Shown in pieces: positions 36,887 to 48,109 of a stretch of 64,000 bases of DNA. The DNA is taken from contig JBIIVF010000001.1 in NCBI GenBank assembly GCA_044339595.1, positions 13,126 to 77,125 on the forward strand, in the 5' to 3' direction. Each line of letters begins with the position of its first letter. The first letter of the stretch is position 1. Under the pieces are notes generated by a model. That model ran no database searches. It saw only the letters and a list, made by a program, of their open reading frames with translations, and was not told the DNA's origin. The position numbers and the translations under genes are program-made. This DNA comes from CAZTGZ01 sp044339595 (GTDB lineage: Bacteria; Bacteroidota; Bacteroidia; NS11-12g; UBA9320).

Positions 36887-39800
36887 ATGAAAGATCTATT
36901 TTCCGTTTTCCCTTTTCAGGATAAAAGTGATTGGACCGAGCTCGTTAAAAAGGATTTGAAGGAAGGTGAATTTCAGCATAAATTCATTCGACAAACTGAA
37001 GGTTTTTTGACGGAAGCACTGAATGTTGAAAACGAAATAGACGGGCAGACTCGAAATTTAAAAACTTATGCCGGATGGCAATCTCCCTCTGCGTTAACCA
37101 TTACTGCAACCAACTATGTTGATTGCCTAAAAATATTACCTCATTTGTTTCAATACGGTGCCGATGGATGCTTTATTGAAATTGCAGACACACAACTTTC
37201 AGAAGTGCAGAAACTCGATTTACTTCGACATGCAACGCCGAATTTCCCGATTTATATCATCGATGAACAGGACCGTTTGGAAAGTTGGTATTATCAATGG
37301 GTTGCTGCCTATACTGAGAGAGGCTTAACTATTTCGGATATCCGAGGTGGATTGCTTTCAAAGGAAGTAAATCAGGATTTAAGTTCTTTTCAAGCCATGA
37401 TCGATCTGTGCAAAGGAAGTCCTGAACTCAAATTGATTCGCATCTTTTACCAAAAAAAGGAAGGTTCAACCCCCATGCTTCTGCAATTGAAGGAAATTTT
37501 GGAGCATTGGAAGTCAATGGTCCAACAAATAAAATTGGATTTACAAGATACATTGTCCTCAAAAACGCTGATCATAATGGATTGTAGTCAGCAGTATTTT
37601 GAACAAATCGCTCAATTTCGGGCTTTGCGTATCCTCTTAGAATCTGTACAACCTCAGATTCCGCAACTCGTTGGATGGTGTTATACCCCTACTGACAATC
37701 CAAAGGATTTTGACCGCTTGGTTCGCGATACCCTAAAAACCATGAGTGGTGTTAAAGGGGGCGCTGACCTGATGGTTACTCATCCTGTTTTTGCCGATGC
37801 CGATTGGTGCCGATGGGCTACAAACATCCATCATTTGCTTCGCGAAGAAGGAAAATTCGAGAAGTATGCCGATATAGTTGCAGGTAGTTATACCGTAGAA
37901 GCCTTGACTCTCAGAATGGTAGAATCAGTATTAGGACATAAGGTATCTTCAACAACAAACGCCGATAAGAATGAAACACTGAACAACTCAATTGCGACTT
38001 GGCCTTGTCCTGAAGGATTTGACATTCCAAATTTATTAGAAAATAAAAAAGAAGCGCATGTAAAGTACTTGCCCGGCATTTCTCCTTATTTAAGAGGCCC
38101 CTATGCATCGATGTATGTAATTCGGCCATGGACCATTCGTCAGTACGCAGGATTTTCTACTGCAGAAGCATCCAACGCATTTTACAGAAGGAATCTGGCT
38201 GGAGGCCAAAAAGGTTTATCGGTAGCCTTTGATCTAGCCACCCATCGGGGATATGACTCTGACCATCCGAGGGTTAGTGGAGATGTAGGGATGGCCGGCG
38301 TAGCCATTGACAGCATTGAAGACATGAAGCTTTTGTTCGATGAAATTCCTTTGAATGAAATGTCGGTTTCGATGACCATGAATGGCGCTGTAATTCCCAT
38401 TTTAGCCTTTTATATTGCCGCTGCACAGGAACAAGGAGTTGCATTGAAGGATTTGAGCGGCACTATACAAAATGATATTCTCAAAGAATTCATGGTGAGA
38501 AACACGTACATCTATCCACCTTCACCTAGCATGCGCATCGTCAGTGATATTTTTAGCTTCACTTCGAAGCAGATGCCAAAGTTCAATTCAATCAGCATCA
38601 GTGGATATCACATGCATGAGGCCGGTGCGAGTGCAGACATCGAATTGGCTTATACCCTGGCAGATGGCATGGAATACGTGAGGACCGGCATGGCCGCCGG
38701 GCTCGATATAGATCAATTTGCACCGCGCCTTTCATTTTTTTGGGCAATCGGGATGAACCACGCCATGGAAATTGCCAAAATGCGCGCAGGAAGAGTATTA
38801 TGGTCGTATATCATGCGAAAAATGGGTGCTAAGGATGATAAATCTCTTGCCTTAAGAACCCATTGTCAGACCAGCGGATGGAGTCTAACCGAACAAGATC
38901 CATTTAACAACGTAATCAGAACTACCCTTGAAGCCATGGCGTCTGTCTTAGGGGGAACTCAAAGTTTACACACCAATGCTTTGGATGAAGCCATTGCTTT
39001 GCCTACCGATTTTTCTGCGGCGATAGCCAGAAATACCCAAATTATTATTCAAAAAGAAACCGGCATTACCCAATACATCGACCCTATGGGAGGAAGCCGA
39101 TATATTGAATATTTGACGGCTCAATTAATGGAACGTGCCTGGAATTTGATAGAAGAAATCGAATCCTTGGGTGGTATGACCAAAGCGATTGAAATGGGCG
39201 TTCCTAAAAGAAAAATTGAAGAAGCTTCGGCCAGAAAGCAAGCCCGAATAGACAACGGGAATGAAGTGATTGTCGGGGTCAATAAATACCGGACCGACAG
39301 CAATACTGTTTTGAATATTCTCGAAATAGACAATACCGAAGTGCGGAATGCTCAAATTCTGAAACTCAAGCGAATCAAAGAGAGCCGCAATCAGATAAAG
39401 GTAAATTCATTGCTTGCTCAACTCGAAGCCGCTGCCCAAAATACGGACCAAAATCTATTGGAAATTGCCATAGAAGCAGCCAAAGAAAGGGCCACTTTGG
39501 GCGAAATTTCGATGGCACTCGAAAATGTATTTGGTCGATATAAAGCCAATACACAATCTGTTTCGGGTGTATATTTGTCTGAAATGAAGCAGGATCCCTT
39601 TTTCGGAGAAGCAAGAAAGCGAACCGCACTCTTTGAAACGCGTCAGGGCAGAAGACCCAGAATTCTGGTGGCGAAAATGGGACAGGATGGTCATGACCGA
39701 GGCGCACGTATCATTGCCACAAGTTTTGCCGATATTGGGTTTGATGTAGACATTGGACCATTATTCCAAACCCCGGAAGAAGTAGCCCGACAAGCCATAG

Positions 39801-40045
39801 AGAACGACGTACATGTGCTTGGAATTAGCAGTCTTGCCGGAGGGCACCGCACCCTGGTACCAGAAGTTATCGATGCATTAAGGACACAAGGAAGAAGTGA
39901 TATTCTTGTTATTGCAGGAGGTGTAATTCCACAACAAGACTATGATTCCTTAAAGAAATCAGGTGTAGCCGCCATTTTTGGACCTGGAACTGTGATCAGC
40001 AAAGCCGCCATAGAAATCATGGACATGCTTCCCGACCGGGCTTAG
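36887..40045 (+). CDS. Methylmalonyl-CoA mutase with small-subunit-like and large-subunit parts fused
   Basis: 1052 residues from the ATG at 36887. Residues 1-370 resemble the small subunit (MutA): [21 protein letters not shown] at the start and [14 protein letters not shown] at the end, but they are shortened and lack a B12 domain. Residues about 370-1052 are a full large subunit (MutB): [62 protein letters not shown], and a C-terminal cobalamin domain with DGHDRG (lower axial His936). It interconverts methylmalonyl-CoA and succinyl-CoA. Most Bacteroidota known to me carry two separate genes. MeaB is encoded nearby. Its stop overlaps the purL stop by four bases, convergent. Confidence 0.92.
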   Translation: MKDLFSVFPFQDKSDWTELVKKDLKEGEFQHKFIRQTEGFLTEALNVENEIDGQTRNLKTYAGWQSPSALTITATNYVDCLKILPHLFQYGADGCFIEIADTQLSEVQKLDLLRHATPNFPIYIIDEQDRLESWYYQWVAAYTERGLTISDIRGGLLSKEVNQDLSSFQAMIDLCKGSPELKLIRIFYQKKEGSTPMLLQLKEILEHWKSMVQQIKLDLQDTLSSKTLIIMDCSQQYFEQIAQFRALRILLESVQPQIPQLVGWCYTPTDNPKDFDRLVRDTLKTMSGVKGGADLMVTHPVFADADWCRWATNIHHLLREEGKFEKYADIVAGSYTVEALTLRMVESVLGHKVSSTTNADKNETLNNSIATWPCPEGFDIPNLLENKKEAHVKYLPGISPYLRGPYASMYVIRPWTIRQYAGFSTAEASNAFYRRNLAGGQKGLSVAFDLATHRGYDSDHPRVSGDVGMAGVAIDSIEDMKLLFDEIPLNEMSVSMTMNGAVIPILAFYIAAAQEQGVALKDLSGTIQNDILKEFMVRNTYIYPPSPSMRIVSDIFSFTSKQMPKFNSISISGYHMHEAGASADIELAYTLADGMEYVRTGMAAGLDIDQFAPRLSFFWAIGMNHAMEIAKMRAGRVLWSYIMRKMGAKDDKSLALRTHCQTSGWSLTEQDPFNNVIRTTLEAMASVLGGTQSLHTNALDEAIALPTDFSAAIARNTQIIIQKETGITQYIDPMGGSRYIEYLTAQLMERAWNLIEEIESLGGMTKAIEMGVPKRKIEEASARKQARIDNGNEVIVGVNKYRTDSNTVLNILEIDNTEVRNAQILKLKRIKESRNQIKVNSLLAQLEAAAQNTDQNLLEIAIEAAKERATLGEISMALENVFGRYKANTQSVSGVYLSEMKQDPFFGEARKRTALFETRQGRRPRILVAKMGQDGHDRGARIIATSFADIGFDVDIGPLFQTPEEVARQAIENDVHVLGISSLAGGHRTLVPEVIDALRTQGRSDILVIAGGVIPQQDYDSLKKSGVAAIFGPGTVISKAAIEIMDMLPDRA

Positions 40046-42255
40046 TTTTCGAGATAGGCAGGGAGAGTCGCTTCGTAGTGTGATCTAAAATCTTTCACGC
40101 TACCAAAGCTTTCTCCATCCACGGTAACTTGAGTTCCCTTCACCGAACCTATCCAAACATGTGGAATATTCTGATTTTTCAAGTATTCTGTAATACTTTG
40201 TTTTTGACTTTCGGCGGCAGAAATAATGACTCTACTTTGACCCTCTCCAAAAAGGAAAGCATCCTTGCGAACCTCTTTAACCGATGAAATATCAAAACCT
40301 TTTCCGGATTGAAGCGCGCTTTCAAGTAAGCTAATAAAGACCCCGCCTTCGGAAATATCATGACAAGAGGACACCCAACCTTGGCGAATCAAGTGCTTCA
40401 CGGATTGCTGCACTTTGTATTCAGTATCAAGATCAAATTCCGGACATTGTGAATGATCAATTCCGAGGTACTTAGCCAAATATTGAGAACTACCCAAATC
40501 ATTGGTCACAGGCCCTATGAGAAGAATGGCATCTCCTTCATTTTTAAAAGCAATGTTTGTAATATGAGACTGTTTTTCAATAATCCCCACCATTCCGATG
40601 GTCGGTGTTGGAAATACTGCAGTTCCGTCACCACTTTGGTTATAAAAACTTACGTTTCCGCCGGTAACCGGTGTGCCAAATTTTTCACAGGCTGCTTTCA
40701 TCCCCATTATGGCATTCGTAAATTGCCAGTATACCCCTTTATCGTAGGGATTGCCAAAATTAAGGCAGTTGGTAATCGCACAAGGTTCTCCACCTGAGCA
40801 AATGATGTTACGGGCTGCCTCTGAAACCGCTATAGCAGTTCCCTTTTCCGGATCTGCATAAATATATCGTGAATTACAATCTACGGTCAGTGCCAAAGAC
40901 TTTTCACTTCCTTTAATTCGCACAATAGATGCATCTGAAGGACGATTGGTGCTCTGATTTACCGTTCCCACCATAGAATCATATTGGTTATAAACCCATT
41001 TTCTGGAGGCGATATTAGGAAGTGCAGTGATGAAATAAGCAATATCTTTAAAATCGGTAGGTATCGAAAGGGTGTTCTGTTGAAACGCTTCAATTTTGTC
41101 TTGATAGGCGGGTCTTTCAAATTCACGGTGATAAATTGGAGCTCCACCCCCCAAAACCAATGATTCGGCAGGAATATCTGCTTCTAACTTATCATGCATG
41201 AAATATCTTACACGTCCACTATCTGTGATGGTTCCGATAGGCGCATAGAGTAAATCCCACTTTTCGAGAACTCGTTCAATTTCGGATTCTTTTCCTTTTT
41301 CAATTACCACCAACATGCGTTCTTGTGATTCAGAAAGAAGAATTTCCCAGGCCTTCATATCCGCTTGACGCAATGGTACTTTATCGAGCTGAATATCCAT
41401 TCCGGTGCCGCTTTTGGCACTCATTTCTGAGGTTGAGCAGGTGATCCCGGCGGCGCCCATGTCTTGCATACCAATGACTGCCCCGGTTTCAATGATTTCC
41501 ATAGAAGCCTCCAGAATTAGTTTTTCCCAAAAGGGGTCACCTACCTGCACAGCAGGAAGATCTTTAACTGAATCTTCACTGATATCTTTGGAGGCAAATG
41601 CGGCTCCATGGATCCCATCTTTACCCGTTCTGCTTCCGAAGATATATACAGGATTACCGACTCCCTCAGCGATGGCTGAAACGGTTTTGCCAACTTCTAC
41701 CAAACCAACACTCATGGCGTTTACTAAAATGTTGGTTTCATAACAAGGATCGAAATACACTTCTCCTCCTACTGTAGGAATTCCGAAAGAGTTACCATAA
41801 TCGCCAATTCCTTTTACAACTCCTTTTACGAGCCATTTGGTTCGATCGGTATCAATGCTTCCAAACCTTAGCGAGTTCAGTTGAGCGATGGGTCTTGCTC
41901 CCATAGAAAATATATCGCGGTTGATGCCCCCTACCCCGGTCGCTGCACCCTGATAAGGCTCAATAGCACTCGGGTGATTATGGCTTTCGATTTTAAAGCA
42001 ACATGCCAATCCATCTCCAATATCTACCAAACCGGCATTCTCTTCTCCCGCCTTGGCCAACATAGCAGGACCTTCCTTTGGAAGTTTCTTTAACCAGACA
42101 ATGGAGTTTTTATAGGAACAATGTTCACTCCACATCACAGAATAGATGCTCAATTCCGTAAAATTGGGTACACGTCCTAAAATTTCACAAATTTTGTCGT
42201 ATTCTTCCGGTAAGAGGCCCAATTGACGGGCGGTTTCTAGATTTGATACTTCCAT
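40042..42255 (-). CDS. purL: Phosphoribosylformylglycinamidine synthase subunit PurL
   Basis: 737 residues, the small Bacillus-type form that needs PurS and PurQ partners. It makes FGAM from FGAR with ATP and ammonia in purine synthesis. SEHCSYKNS holds the catalytic His45. The ATP/metal motifs [25 protein letters not shown] and [16 protein letters not shown], and the C-terminal repeat with CHDISEGG, are intact. TAAATTTG at 42282-42275 is a likely -7 box. It stands alone between the mutase gene and accC. Confidence 0.96.
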   Translation of the reverse strand: MEVSNLETARQLGLLPEEYDKICEILGRVPNFTELSIYSVMWSEHCSYKNSIVWLKKLPKEGPAMLAKAGEENAGLVDIGDGLACCFKIESHNHPSAIEPYQGAATGVGGINRDIFSMGARPIAQLNSLRFGSIDTDRTKWLVKGVVKGIGDYGNSFGIPTVGGEVYFDPCYETNILVNAMSVGLVEVGKTVSAIAEGVGNPVYIFGSRTGKDGIHGAAFASKDISEDSVKDLPAVQVGDPFWEKLILEASMEIIETGAVIGMQDMGAAGITCSTSEMSAKSGTGMDIQLDKVPLRQADMKAWEILLSESQERMLVVIEKGKESEIERVLEKWDLLYAPIGTITDSGRVRYFMHDKLEADIPAESLVLGGGAPIYHREFERPAYQDKIEAFQQNTLSIPTDFKDIAYFITALPNIASRKWVYNQYDSMVGTVNQSTNRPSDASIVRIKGSEKSLALTVDCNSRYIYADPEKGTAIAVSEAARNIICSGGEPCAITNCLNFGNPYDKGVYWQFTNAIMGMKAACEKFGTPVTGGNVSFYNQSGDGTAVFPTPTIGMVGIIEKQSHITNIAFKNEGDAILLIGPVTNDLGSSQYLAKYLGIDHSQCPEFDLDTEYKVQQSVKHLIRQGWVSSCHDISEGGVFISLLESALQSGKGFDISSVKEVRKDAFLFGEGQSRVIISAAESQKQSITEYLKNQNIPHVWIGSVKGTQVTVDGESFGSVKDFRSHYEATLPAYLEN

Positions 42256-42274
42256 GTTTTGGTAAATGATGACG

Positions 42275-42282
42275 CAAATTTA
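42275..42282 (-). promoter_or_regulatory. -7 element of purL
   Basis: TAAATTTG on the minus strand, 19 bases before the purL ATG, is a full TAnnTTTG match; the -33 is not clear. Confidence 0.45.
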
Positions 42283-42408
42283 ACCACAACAAAAAAGAAA
42301 ATCGGGGTTTACGTTTAATAAATAGTAAACGAACAGCCCAAGTTTCTCCACAATGGTCGGAGGTTCTATCAACCTTCGTTGATATAACTGAAATGAATCT
42401 AGAAATAG

Positions 42409-43749
42409 TTATGCGTTAATATCGAATGACTCCATGAATTTGGTCGTGAAATTACCTTTTCTGAAGTCGGGATGTTGCATAATTTTCAAGTGCAGCGGAA
42501 TGGTGGTTTTAAGGCCATCAATCACAAATTCATTGAGCGCTCTTTCCATTTTTACGATCACTTCTTCCCTTGTTTGAGCTGCCACGATCAATTTAGCGAT
42601 CATGCTGTCATAATTAGGGGGAATGGTGTATCCGGCATAAATGTGCGTGTCTACTCTTACTCCGTGACCTCCCGGTTTATGCAAATGGGTGATTTTACCG
42701 GGGCAAGGCATGAAATTATTGAATGGATCTTCCGCATTGATTCTGCATTCCATTGAATGTTTCAAGGGGAAATAATTCTTACCACTTATGGGCACGCCGG
42801 CAGCAAGGAGTATTTGTTCTTTAATAAGGTCGAAATTAATGACTTCTTCTGTAACCGGGTGTTCAACCTGGATACGAGTGTTCATTTCCATAAAGTAGAA
42901 ATTCCGGTGTTTATCTACCAAGAATTCTACCGTTCCAACCCCTTCGTATTTAATACTGGTTGCAGCAGCAATGGCTGCTTCTCCCATGCGATTCCTCAAA
43001 TCATCCGTCATAAAAGGTGAAGGCGATTCTTCGATCAATTTTTGATGTCTGCGTTGAATCGAACAATCTCTTTCGCTGAGGTGACAAGCTTTACCATATT
43101 GATCACCGGCAATCTGAATTTCGATATGGCGTGGTTCTTCGATATACTTTTCGAGATACATGCCATCATTGCCAAAAGCAGCTTTGGCTTCCTGGCGAGC
43201 TGAATTCCATGCGGCTTCAAAATCTTCCGATTTCCATACGATGCGCATTCCCCGTCCCCCACCACCTGCAGTGGCTTTCAAGATGATTGGATATTTGATT
43301 TCTTCGGCGAGCACGATACCTTCTTCTAAAGATTTCAGCAATCCTTCAGAACCCGGAATGGTAGGCACCCCGGCTTTTTTCATGGTTTCTTTAGCGTTGG
43401 ATTTATCTCCCATGGAATGAATCATTTCAGGGGAGGCTCCAATAAATTTAATTCCGTGATCACGGCATAGGCCTGAAAACTTTTCGTTTTCAGATAAAAA
43501 ACCATAACCCGGATGAACGGCATCAGCATTGGTTATTTCAGCCGCTGCCAAAATGCTGGGCATGTTTAGATATGACTGCGCACTTGGAGGTGGGCCAATA
43601 CAAACAGCTTCATCGGCAAAGCGCACGTGTAAACTTTCCTTATCTGCAGTGGAATATACAGCCACTGTTTTGATGCCCATTTCTTTGCAGGTTCTGATAA
43701 TGCGCAATGCAATCTCCCCGCGATTAGCAATCAGTATCTTCTTAAACAT
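42409..43749 (-). CDS. accC: Biotin carboxylase subunit of acetyl-CoA carboxylase
   Basis: 446 residues. It carboxylates biotin on BCCP using ATP and bicarbonate. The N-terminal [25 protein letters not shown], the ATP-grasp glycine loop [14 protein letters not shown] and the active-site [15 protein letters not shown] are all present. It follows accB by 13 bases and ends the minus-strand lipid cluster that begins with pdxA. Confidence 0.97.
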   Translation of the reverse strand: MFKKILIANRGEIALRIIRTCKEMGIKTVAVYSTADKESLHVRFADEAVCIGPPPSAQSYLNMPSILAAAEITNADAVHPGYGFLSENEKFSGLCRDHGIKFIGASPEMIHSMGDKSNAKETMKKAGVPTIPGSEGLLKSLEEGIVLAEEIKYPIILKATAGGGGRGMRIVWKSEDFEAAWNSARQEAKAAFGNDGMYLEKYIEEPRHIEIQIAGDQYGKACHLSERDCSIQRRHQKLIEESPSPFMTDDLRNRMGEAAIAAATSIKYEGVGTVEFLVDKHRNFYFMEMNTRIQVEHPVTEEVINFDLIKEQILLAAGVPISGKNYFPLKHSMECRINAEDPFNNFMPCPGKITHLHKPGGHGVRVDTHIYAGYTIPPNYDSMIAKLIVAAQTREEVIVKMERALNEFVIDGLKTTIPLHLKIMQHPDFRKGNFTTKFMESFDINA

Positions 43750-43762
43750 ATCTGATTCCTTT

Positions 43763-44233
43763 CTAAATTTCTACCAGAAACAGCGGCTGGTCATATTCTA
43801 CCGGTGTAGCGTCGTCAACAAGAACTTTAACAATCTTACCACTAATCTCTGACTCAATTTCATTGAACAACTTCATGGCTTCAACAATGCAAAGAACTTG
43901 TCCAACTTCGATGGTATCTCCAACATTGACGAAAGAAGGCTTATCCGGTGATGATGAACGATAAAATGTGCCAATCATTGGCGATTTTATTTCCTTAAGA
44001 TTTGAAGCAGGCGCCGCAATAGGTGCCGGAGCTACCGCAATTTCAGCAACGGGTGCTGCTGCAGGTGCAGGTGCTGCTGAAACCTGCTGAGGGGCTGCTG
44101 CCACTGCCACCACTTCAGTGATTTTTCCTGTTTTTTTAATTGAAAGTTTGAAATCCTTTCTTTCGATGCTAACTTCGTCTACACCTGAAGCGGAAACGAA
44201 TCTTATCAGACTTTGAATGTCCTTTAATTCCAT
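43763..44233 (-). CDS. accB: Biotin carboxyl carrier protein of acetyl-CoA carboxylase
   Basis: 156 residues. An N-terminal helical region ([21 protein letters not shown]) and an Ala/Pro-rich flexible linker (residues 45-78) lead to the biotinyl domain, where [12 protein letters not shown] places the biotinylated Lys at 121. It carries carboxybiotin between AccC and the carboxyltransferase. It sits between fabH (42 bases upstream) and accC (13 bases downstream). Confidence 0.97.
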   Translation of the reverse strand: MELKDIQSLIRFVSASGVDEVSIERKDFKLSIKKTGKITEVVAVAAAPQQVSAAPAPAAAPVAEIAVAPAPIAAPASNLKEIKSPMIGTFYRSSSPDKPSFVNVGDTIEVGQVLCIVEAMKLFNEIESEISGKIVKVLVDDATPVEYDQPLFLVEI

Positions 44234-44275
44234 AATTTTAAGATTAATTCAGACTACAAGAATATGAAAATACTT

Positions 44276-45271
44276 TTAAGAATTGTATGCCCATTTCAAA
44301 TATATAGCACCCCAGGTGAATCCACCACCAAAAGTTGCAAAAATTAGGGTGTCTCCTTTTTTAAATTTCTTCTCAAAATCCCACAGTAACAAGGGCAAAG
44401 TACCATTGGTCGTATTGCCATATTTCTCAATATTGATTAATACTTTATCCTGCTCTATTCCCATTCGGTCTGCAGTAGCATCAATAATTCTTTTATTGGC
44501 CTGATGAGCAATTAAATACGAAACGTCATTGGAGGTGAGATTATTTCTGAGCATGATCTGATGACTCACGTCTGCCATATTTGTTACGGCAAATTTAAAT
44601 ACAGATTTACCCTCCTGATAAACGTAATGCAATCTATTCTGCACCGTTTCTAAAGAAGGAGGCATCAATGAACCACCTGCCTTTTGATGCAGAAATTCAC
44701 GTCCTGAGCCATCTGATTTCAGGATACTATCGATTAAACCAAGACCTTCTTCATTGGGTTCGAGTAATATGCACCCTACACCATCTCCGAAAATTATACA
44801 AGTATTTCTGTCGGTGTAGTCAATAATAGCTGACATTTTATCACCGCCCACGACCAAAACTTTTTTGTAGCGCCCAGATTCGATCAATGAAGCCCCGGTT
44901 TGCATGCCAAATAAAAATCCTGAACATGCCGCAGCCAGATCAAAACCCCAAGCATTTTTTGCACCGACTTTATCACAAAGGATGTTTGCCGTAGCCGGAA
45001 AAATCAAGTCACCTGTGATGGTGCAGCAAACGACCACATCAATTTCAAGCGCTGAAATTCCGCGTTTGGCCAATAATCCGTTTACGGCTTCCGCTGCCAT
45101 ATCAGACATGGCTTTGCCCGGTTCTCTGAGAATTCTTCGTTCTTTAATACCCGTTCTGGATTGAATCCATTCATCGGTGGTATCCACCATCTTCTCGAGG
45201 TCTTTGTTCGAAAGAATGGTTTCAGGAACGTAACCGTTAACACAAGTGATTGCCGCCGTGATTTTACCCAT
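44276..45271 (-). CDS. fabH: Beta-ketoacyl-ACP synthase III
   Basis: 331 residues. It starts fatty-acid synthesis by condensing acyl-CoA with malonyl-ACP. The catalytic triad is visible: Cys116 in AAACSGFLFG, His256 in IAHQANKR and Asn286 in KYGNTTNGT. It lies between plsX and accB in the usual order; the 35-base gap to plsX contains a TATATTTG -7 box, so it may also be transcribed separately. Confidence 0.96.
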   Translation of the reverse strand: MGKITAAITCVNGYVPETILSNKDLEKMVDTTDEWIQSRTGIKERRILREPGKAMSDMAAEAVNGLLAKRGISALEIDVVVCCTITGDLIFPATANILCDKVGAKNAWGFDLAAACSGFLFGMQTGASLIESGRYKKVLVVGGDKMSAIIDYTDRNTCIIFGDGVGCILLEPNEEGLGLIDSILKSDGSGREFLHQKAGGSLMPPSLETVQNRLHYVYQEGKSVFKFAVTNMADVSHQIMLRNNLTSNDVSYLIAHQANKRIIDATADRMGIEQDKVLINIEKYGNTTNGTLPLLLWDFEKKFKKGDTLIFATFGGGFTWGAIYLKWAYNS

Positions 45272-45291
45272 TTGAAATTTTTAAATTATGG

Positions 45292-45299
45292 CAAATATA
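45292..45299 (-). promoter_or_regulatory. Internal -7 element before fabH
   Basis: TATATTTG on the minus strand, 20 bases before the fabH ATG; no -33 at normal spacing. It is a possible secondary promoter for fabH-accB-accC. Confidence 0.35.
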
Positions 45300-45306
45300 C
45301 CTTATT

Positions 45307-46242
45307 CTACAAGGAGGATTTAATTTTATCTACCAGACCTGAACTCACGACATCGCGAGCCAATCTGATCATATTTACAATTGTATTTGCCTTTGAAATG
45401 CCATGACCAATGATGACCGGCTTATTGATTCCGAGAATCGGAGAGCCTCCATAATTGGTAAAATTGAATCGATCCAGATAATCGTCTTTAAGCCCTCTTT
45501 TCAGCAAATTATAGAAAAACCCTTCACAAGTTTTTAGCACCACATTGCCGGTGAATCCATCACAAACCACTACATCTGCCTTGTCGTTGAACAAATCCCT
45601 TCCTTCAACATTACCCACAAAATGAATATTTCTTAGATCTTCCAGCAGGTTGTACGTAGCCAGGGTGAGCAGATTGCCTTTTTCCTTTTCTTCTCCGATG
45701 CTCAGTAAGGCTACTTTTGGATTTTCAATTTTGAGCACATGCTGCGCATAGAGAGATCCCAGTACGGCAAACTGTTTGAGGGTTTCCGGCTTTACGTCAG
45801 CGTTGGCACCGACATCCAGCATAACCCCGGTTGAGCCATCTATTTTAGGGAGAACAGTAGAGATAGAGGGTCTTTGAATGCCTTCAATGGCTCTGACAGA
45901 ATAAAGGGATGAAACCATCATGGCTCCGGTATTTCCTGCCCCTGCAAAAGCATCAATTTCTCCTTCACTCAGCATTTTTAATCCAATATTAATGCTGGAA
46001 TGACGTTTTTGTGATACTGCTTTTGTCGGATGCTCGGCCATACCAATAACCTCAGGAGCATGCACAATATTAAATTTAATATTGCAATCGAGTTCTGATA
46101 AGGTTTGTTTCAATAGCGGTTCATCTCCAAAGAGAATTACTTCCACATTAGACAAATCACTCTCAGTAGCCGCCTGAATGGCACCTTTAATTACTTCGAG
46201 CGGTGCATAATCACCACCCATTGCATCTAAACCGATTTTCAT
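45307..46242 (-). CDS. plsX: Phosphate acyltransferase PlsX
   Basis: 311 residues from the ATG at 46242, giving the conserved start MKIGLDAMGGDYAPLEV; an upstream TTG at 46257 is less likely. It makes acyl-phosphate from acyl-ACP for phospholipid synthesis at the inner membrane. EHPTKAVSQKRHSSI and the GAGNTGAMMVSS loop are family hallmarks. It follows rpmF by 21 bases and precedes fabH. Confidence 0.96.
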   Translation of the reverse strand: MKIGLDAMGGDYAPLEVIKGAIQAATESDLSNVEVILFGDEPLLKQTLSELDCNIKFNIVHAPEVIGMAEHPTKAVSQKRHSSINIGLKMLSEGEIDAFAGAGNTGAMMVSSLYSVRAIEGIQRPSISTVLPKIDGSTGVMLDVGANADVKPETLKQFAVLGSLYAQHVLKIENPKVALLSIGEEKEKGNLLTLATYNLLEDLRNIHFVGNVEGRDLFNDKADVVVCDGFTGNVVLKTCEGFFYNLLKRGLKDDYLDRFNFTNYGGSPILGINKPVIIGHGISKANTIVNMIRLARDVVSSGLVDKIKSSL

Positions 46243-46263
46243 CTGTTTACGATACAATCATGA

Positions 46264-46446
46264 CTAGTCATTTTTACCGGGCAATACTTTAATGCCGCGG
46301 TACATGCCGGTTTCGAGGTTGAGTTTGTGATACACACCAACATCTCCTGTTGCAGGATCGGTAAACAATTGCATGCTTCCCAATTTGTGGTGAGTTCTTC
46401 TCTTGTCTCTCCTGGTTTTCGAGGTTTTACGTTTCGGATGAGCCAT
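46264..46446 (-). CDS. rpmF: 50S ribosomal protein L32, cysteine-free form
   Basis: 60 residues. The N-terminus MAHPKRKTSKTRRDKRRTHHKL and the VYHKL and GMYRGIKV segments are L32. The four zinc-ligand Cys of ordinary L32 are replaced: the first CxxC pair reads DPAT and the second reads NLET, and there is no Cys in the protein. This is the zinc-independent (C-) type. Its start overlaps the end of the yceD-like gene by 20 bases, the standard yceD-rpmF-plsX-fabH order. Confidence 0.95.
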   Translation of the reverse strand: MAHPKRKTSKTRRDKRRTHHKLGSMQLFTDPATGDVGVYHKLNLETGMYRGIKVLPGKND

Positions 46447-46966
46447 TTTTATCCTTATTAAATAGTACTTTCAATTTATCCCAGGTTCCGTCCTGGCCCG
46501 TATTATCTGTTTCTGATGACTTCAAAAACGAAGTGATCGATTCATTGCATTGCTTGGGTTCTTTTAGCGAATTTTCGCAAAGTTTTCTCATCGGCAGATC
46601 TAACATCAAGAAATCATAGATCAACTGATCAACCCATAATTCCTGTTCCTGAGGTGTTATATAAATCAAATCCGGTTCATCTTCTGCCGGTTGTGATTGT
46701 ACTTTTACCTCAATGGTATTTGAACCTTTCACCGGGTATTTGATTTCATCGAGACAATTGTCGCAGTTTACCACCAAATATCCATCCCAGTTAAAATTGA
46801 GTTCAAACAAGTTTTCTGCTTTTTTGAAATCTAAAAGAACGTGAACATTCCCTTTTTCAATCAACCCGCCTTCCCGCTCTCTGAAAAATTCCTCATCGAC
46901 CAGGAAATCGTAGTTGTGCGATCCTGAGGAAAGTTGAACAAATGGTATTTTAAATGTACGCTTCAC
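46427..46966 (-). CDS. DUF177 (YceD-like) protein
   Basis: 179 residues from a GTG at 46966; no nearby ATG is available. The Bacteroidota form of DUF177 has the CDNCLDEIKYPVKG Cys pair and the acidic EDEPDLIYITPQEQELWVDQLIYDFLMLDLPMRKLC segment. In other bacteria YceD family proteins are tied to 23S rRNA processing and ribosome assembly, consistent with coupling to rpmF. A TATTTTTG -7 box lies 24 bases upstream. Confidence 0.88.
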   Translation of the reverse strand: MKRTFKIPFVQLSSGSHNYDFLVDEEFFREREGGLIEKGNVHVLLDFKKAENLFELNFNWDGYLVVNCDNCLDEIKYPVKGSNTIEVKVQSQPAEDEPDLIYITPQEQELWVDQLIYDFLMLDLPMRKLCENSLKEPKQCNESITSFLKSSETDNTGQDGTWDKLKVLFNKDKNGSSET

Positions 46967-46989
46967 TCCACAGACCCTAAAAAGGTCGG

Positions 46990-47023
46990 CAAAAATACAA
47001 TATTTTATCTAAATGAAAAACAA
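46990..47023 (-). promoter_or_regulatory. Promoter of the yceD-rpmF-plsX-fabH-accB-accC run
   Basis: On the minus strand TATTTTTG (46997-46990) with a TTG (47023-47021) 23 bases upstream, slightly wider than the usual spacing. The start of transcription would be near 46983. Confidence 0.5.
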
Positions 47024-47029
47024 CTGACA

Positions 47030-48109
47030 TTATTTAAGTACCGGAATACCGATGCTGAATTTTTCTCTTCTGTGTTTGGTAAATGCCAATGGATTTTTCG
47101 TTAGTTCCATAAACTCGACACGCTTCTTGTAAATTTCATTGTTCAAAAAGATCGCATTTATGAATGACTCAGCGTTGGCAACTCCTTTACCGGCAATGTC
47201 ATAAGCCGTCCCGTGATCGGGTGAAGTTCGCACTGCAGGTAATCCTGCTGTATAATTAACGCCCGAAGAAAAAGCCATTTGTTTAAATGGGATAAGCCCT
47301 TGATCGTGATACATCGCTAGTACTGCATCAAACTTCTTATAGAGTCCATTCCCAAAAAAACCATCCGCCGGATAAGGACCCAAGGCCAAAATATCCATTT
47401 TTCTAGCCTCTTCTATGGCAGGCATGATGATTTCAATTTCCTCTTTTCCGATAACTCCATTATCTCCTGAATGAGGATTTAAGCCTAAAACAGCAATTTT
47501 GGGGTTTGAAATTCCGAAATCCTGGATTAGAGATTCATTCAAAATGGACAGCTTTTCTAAAATCTTCTCTGTTTTTAATGCGCCCGCTACTTGTTGAATT
47601 GGAATATGTCCGGTAACTAAACCAACTTTTAAATCCTCACTCACGAGCAACATCATAAACCTTTCCGTTTCAAAGGTGTTGGCTAAAAACTCAGTATGGC
47701 CCGCAAATTCAAATTCTTTGCTGTAGGTAGTATTTTTATCAATGGGCCCTGTTAACAGGTTATGAATTTCACCGTTCTTGATATCCTCAATGGCTGCATT
47801 CAATGCCTTTAAAGCATAGTTACCTGCCTTCTGATCCGGTTTTCCCGGTTGAAAATCAAAGGCTTCTGCATGAATATTCTTTAGGTTTAATTTACCCGGT
47901 TCAAATTCCTTTGTAGAAGAGATTACTTTATATTGAAAATGATCCATGCCGAGTAAATTGGCATAGTGCCGAATCAATTCGGGATTGGCGTATAGCACAG
48001 GTAGGCAATGATTGAAGATAAGCGGATTGTCGAATGATTTTAAAATGAGCTCCATGCCAATCCCGTTCGGGTCACCCGGCGTAATTCCCAAAAATATCTT
48101 GTTTTTCAT
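47030..48109 (-). CDS. pdxA: 4-hydroxythreonine-4-phosphate dehydrogenase
   Basis: 359 residues from the ATG at 48109 (MKNKIFLGITPGDPNGIGMELI); the open frame upstream is not PdxA-like. It oxidises 4-phosphohydroxythreonine in pyridoxal phosphate synthesis. LTGPIDKNTT, FAGHTEFLA, VTGHIPIQQ and NPHSGDNGVIGKEE carry the metal and substrate residues. It is on the same strand as the lipid cluster, 63 bases upstream, but the cluster has its own promoter. Confidence 0.95.
   Translation of the reverse strand: MKNKIFLGITPGDPNGIGMELILKSFDNPLIFNHCLPVLYANPELIRHYANLLGMDHFQYKVISSTKEFEPGKLNLKNIHAEAFDFQPGKPDQKAGNYALKALNAAIEDIKNGEIHNLLTGPIDKNTTYSKEFEFAGHTEFLANTFETERFMMLLVSEDLKVGLVTGHIPIQQVAGALKTEKILEKLSILNESLIQDFGISNPKIAVLGLNPHSGDNGVIGKEEIEIIMPAIEEARKMDILALGPYPADGFFGNGLYKKFDAVLAMYHDQGLIPFKQMAFSSGVNYTAGLPAVRTSPDHGTAYDIAGKGVANAESFINAIFLNNEIYKKRVEFMELTKNPLAFTKHRREKFSIGIPVLK

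Noticed and set aside
42310..42340. GTTTAC...GTAAAC inverted repeat between accC and purL
   Set aside because: Six weak pairs with an AT loop and no T-run at the stem end; not convincing as a terminator.
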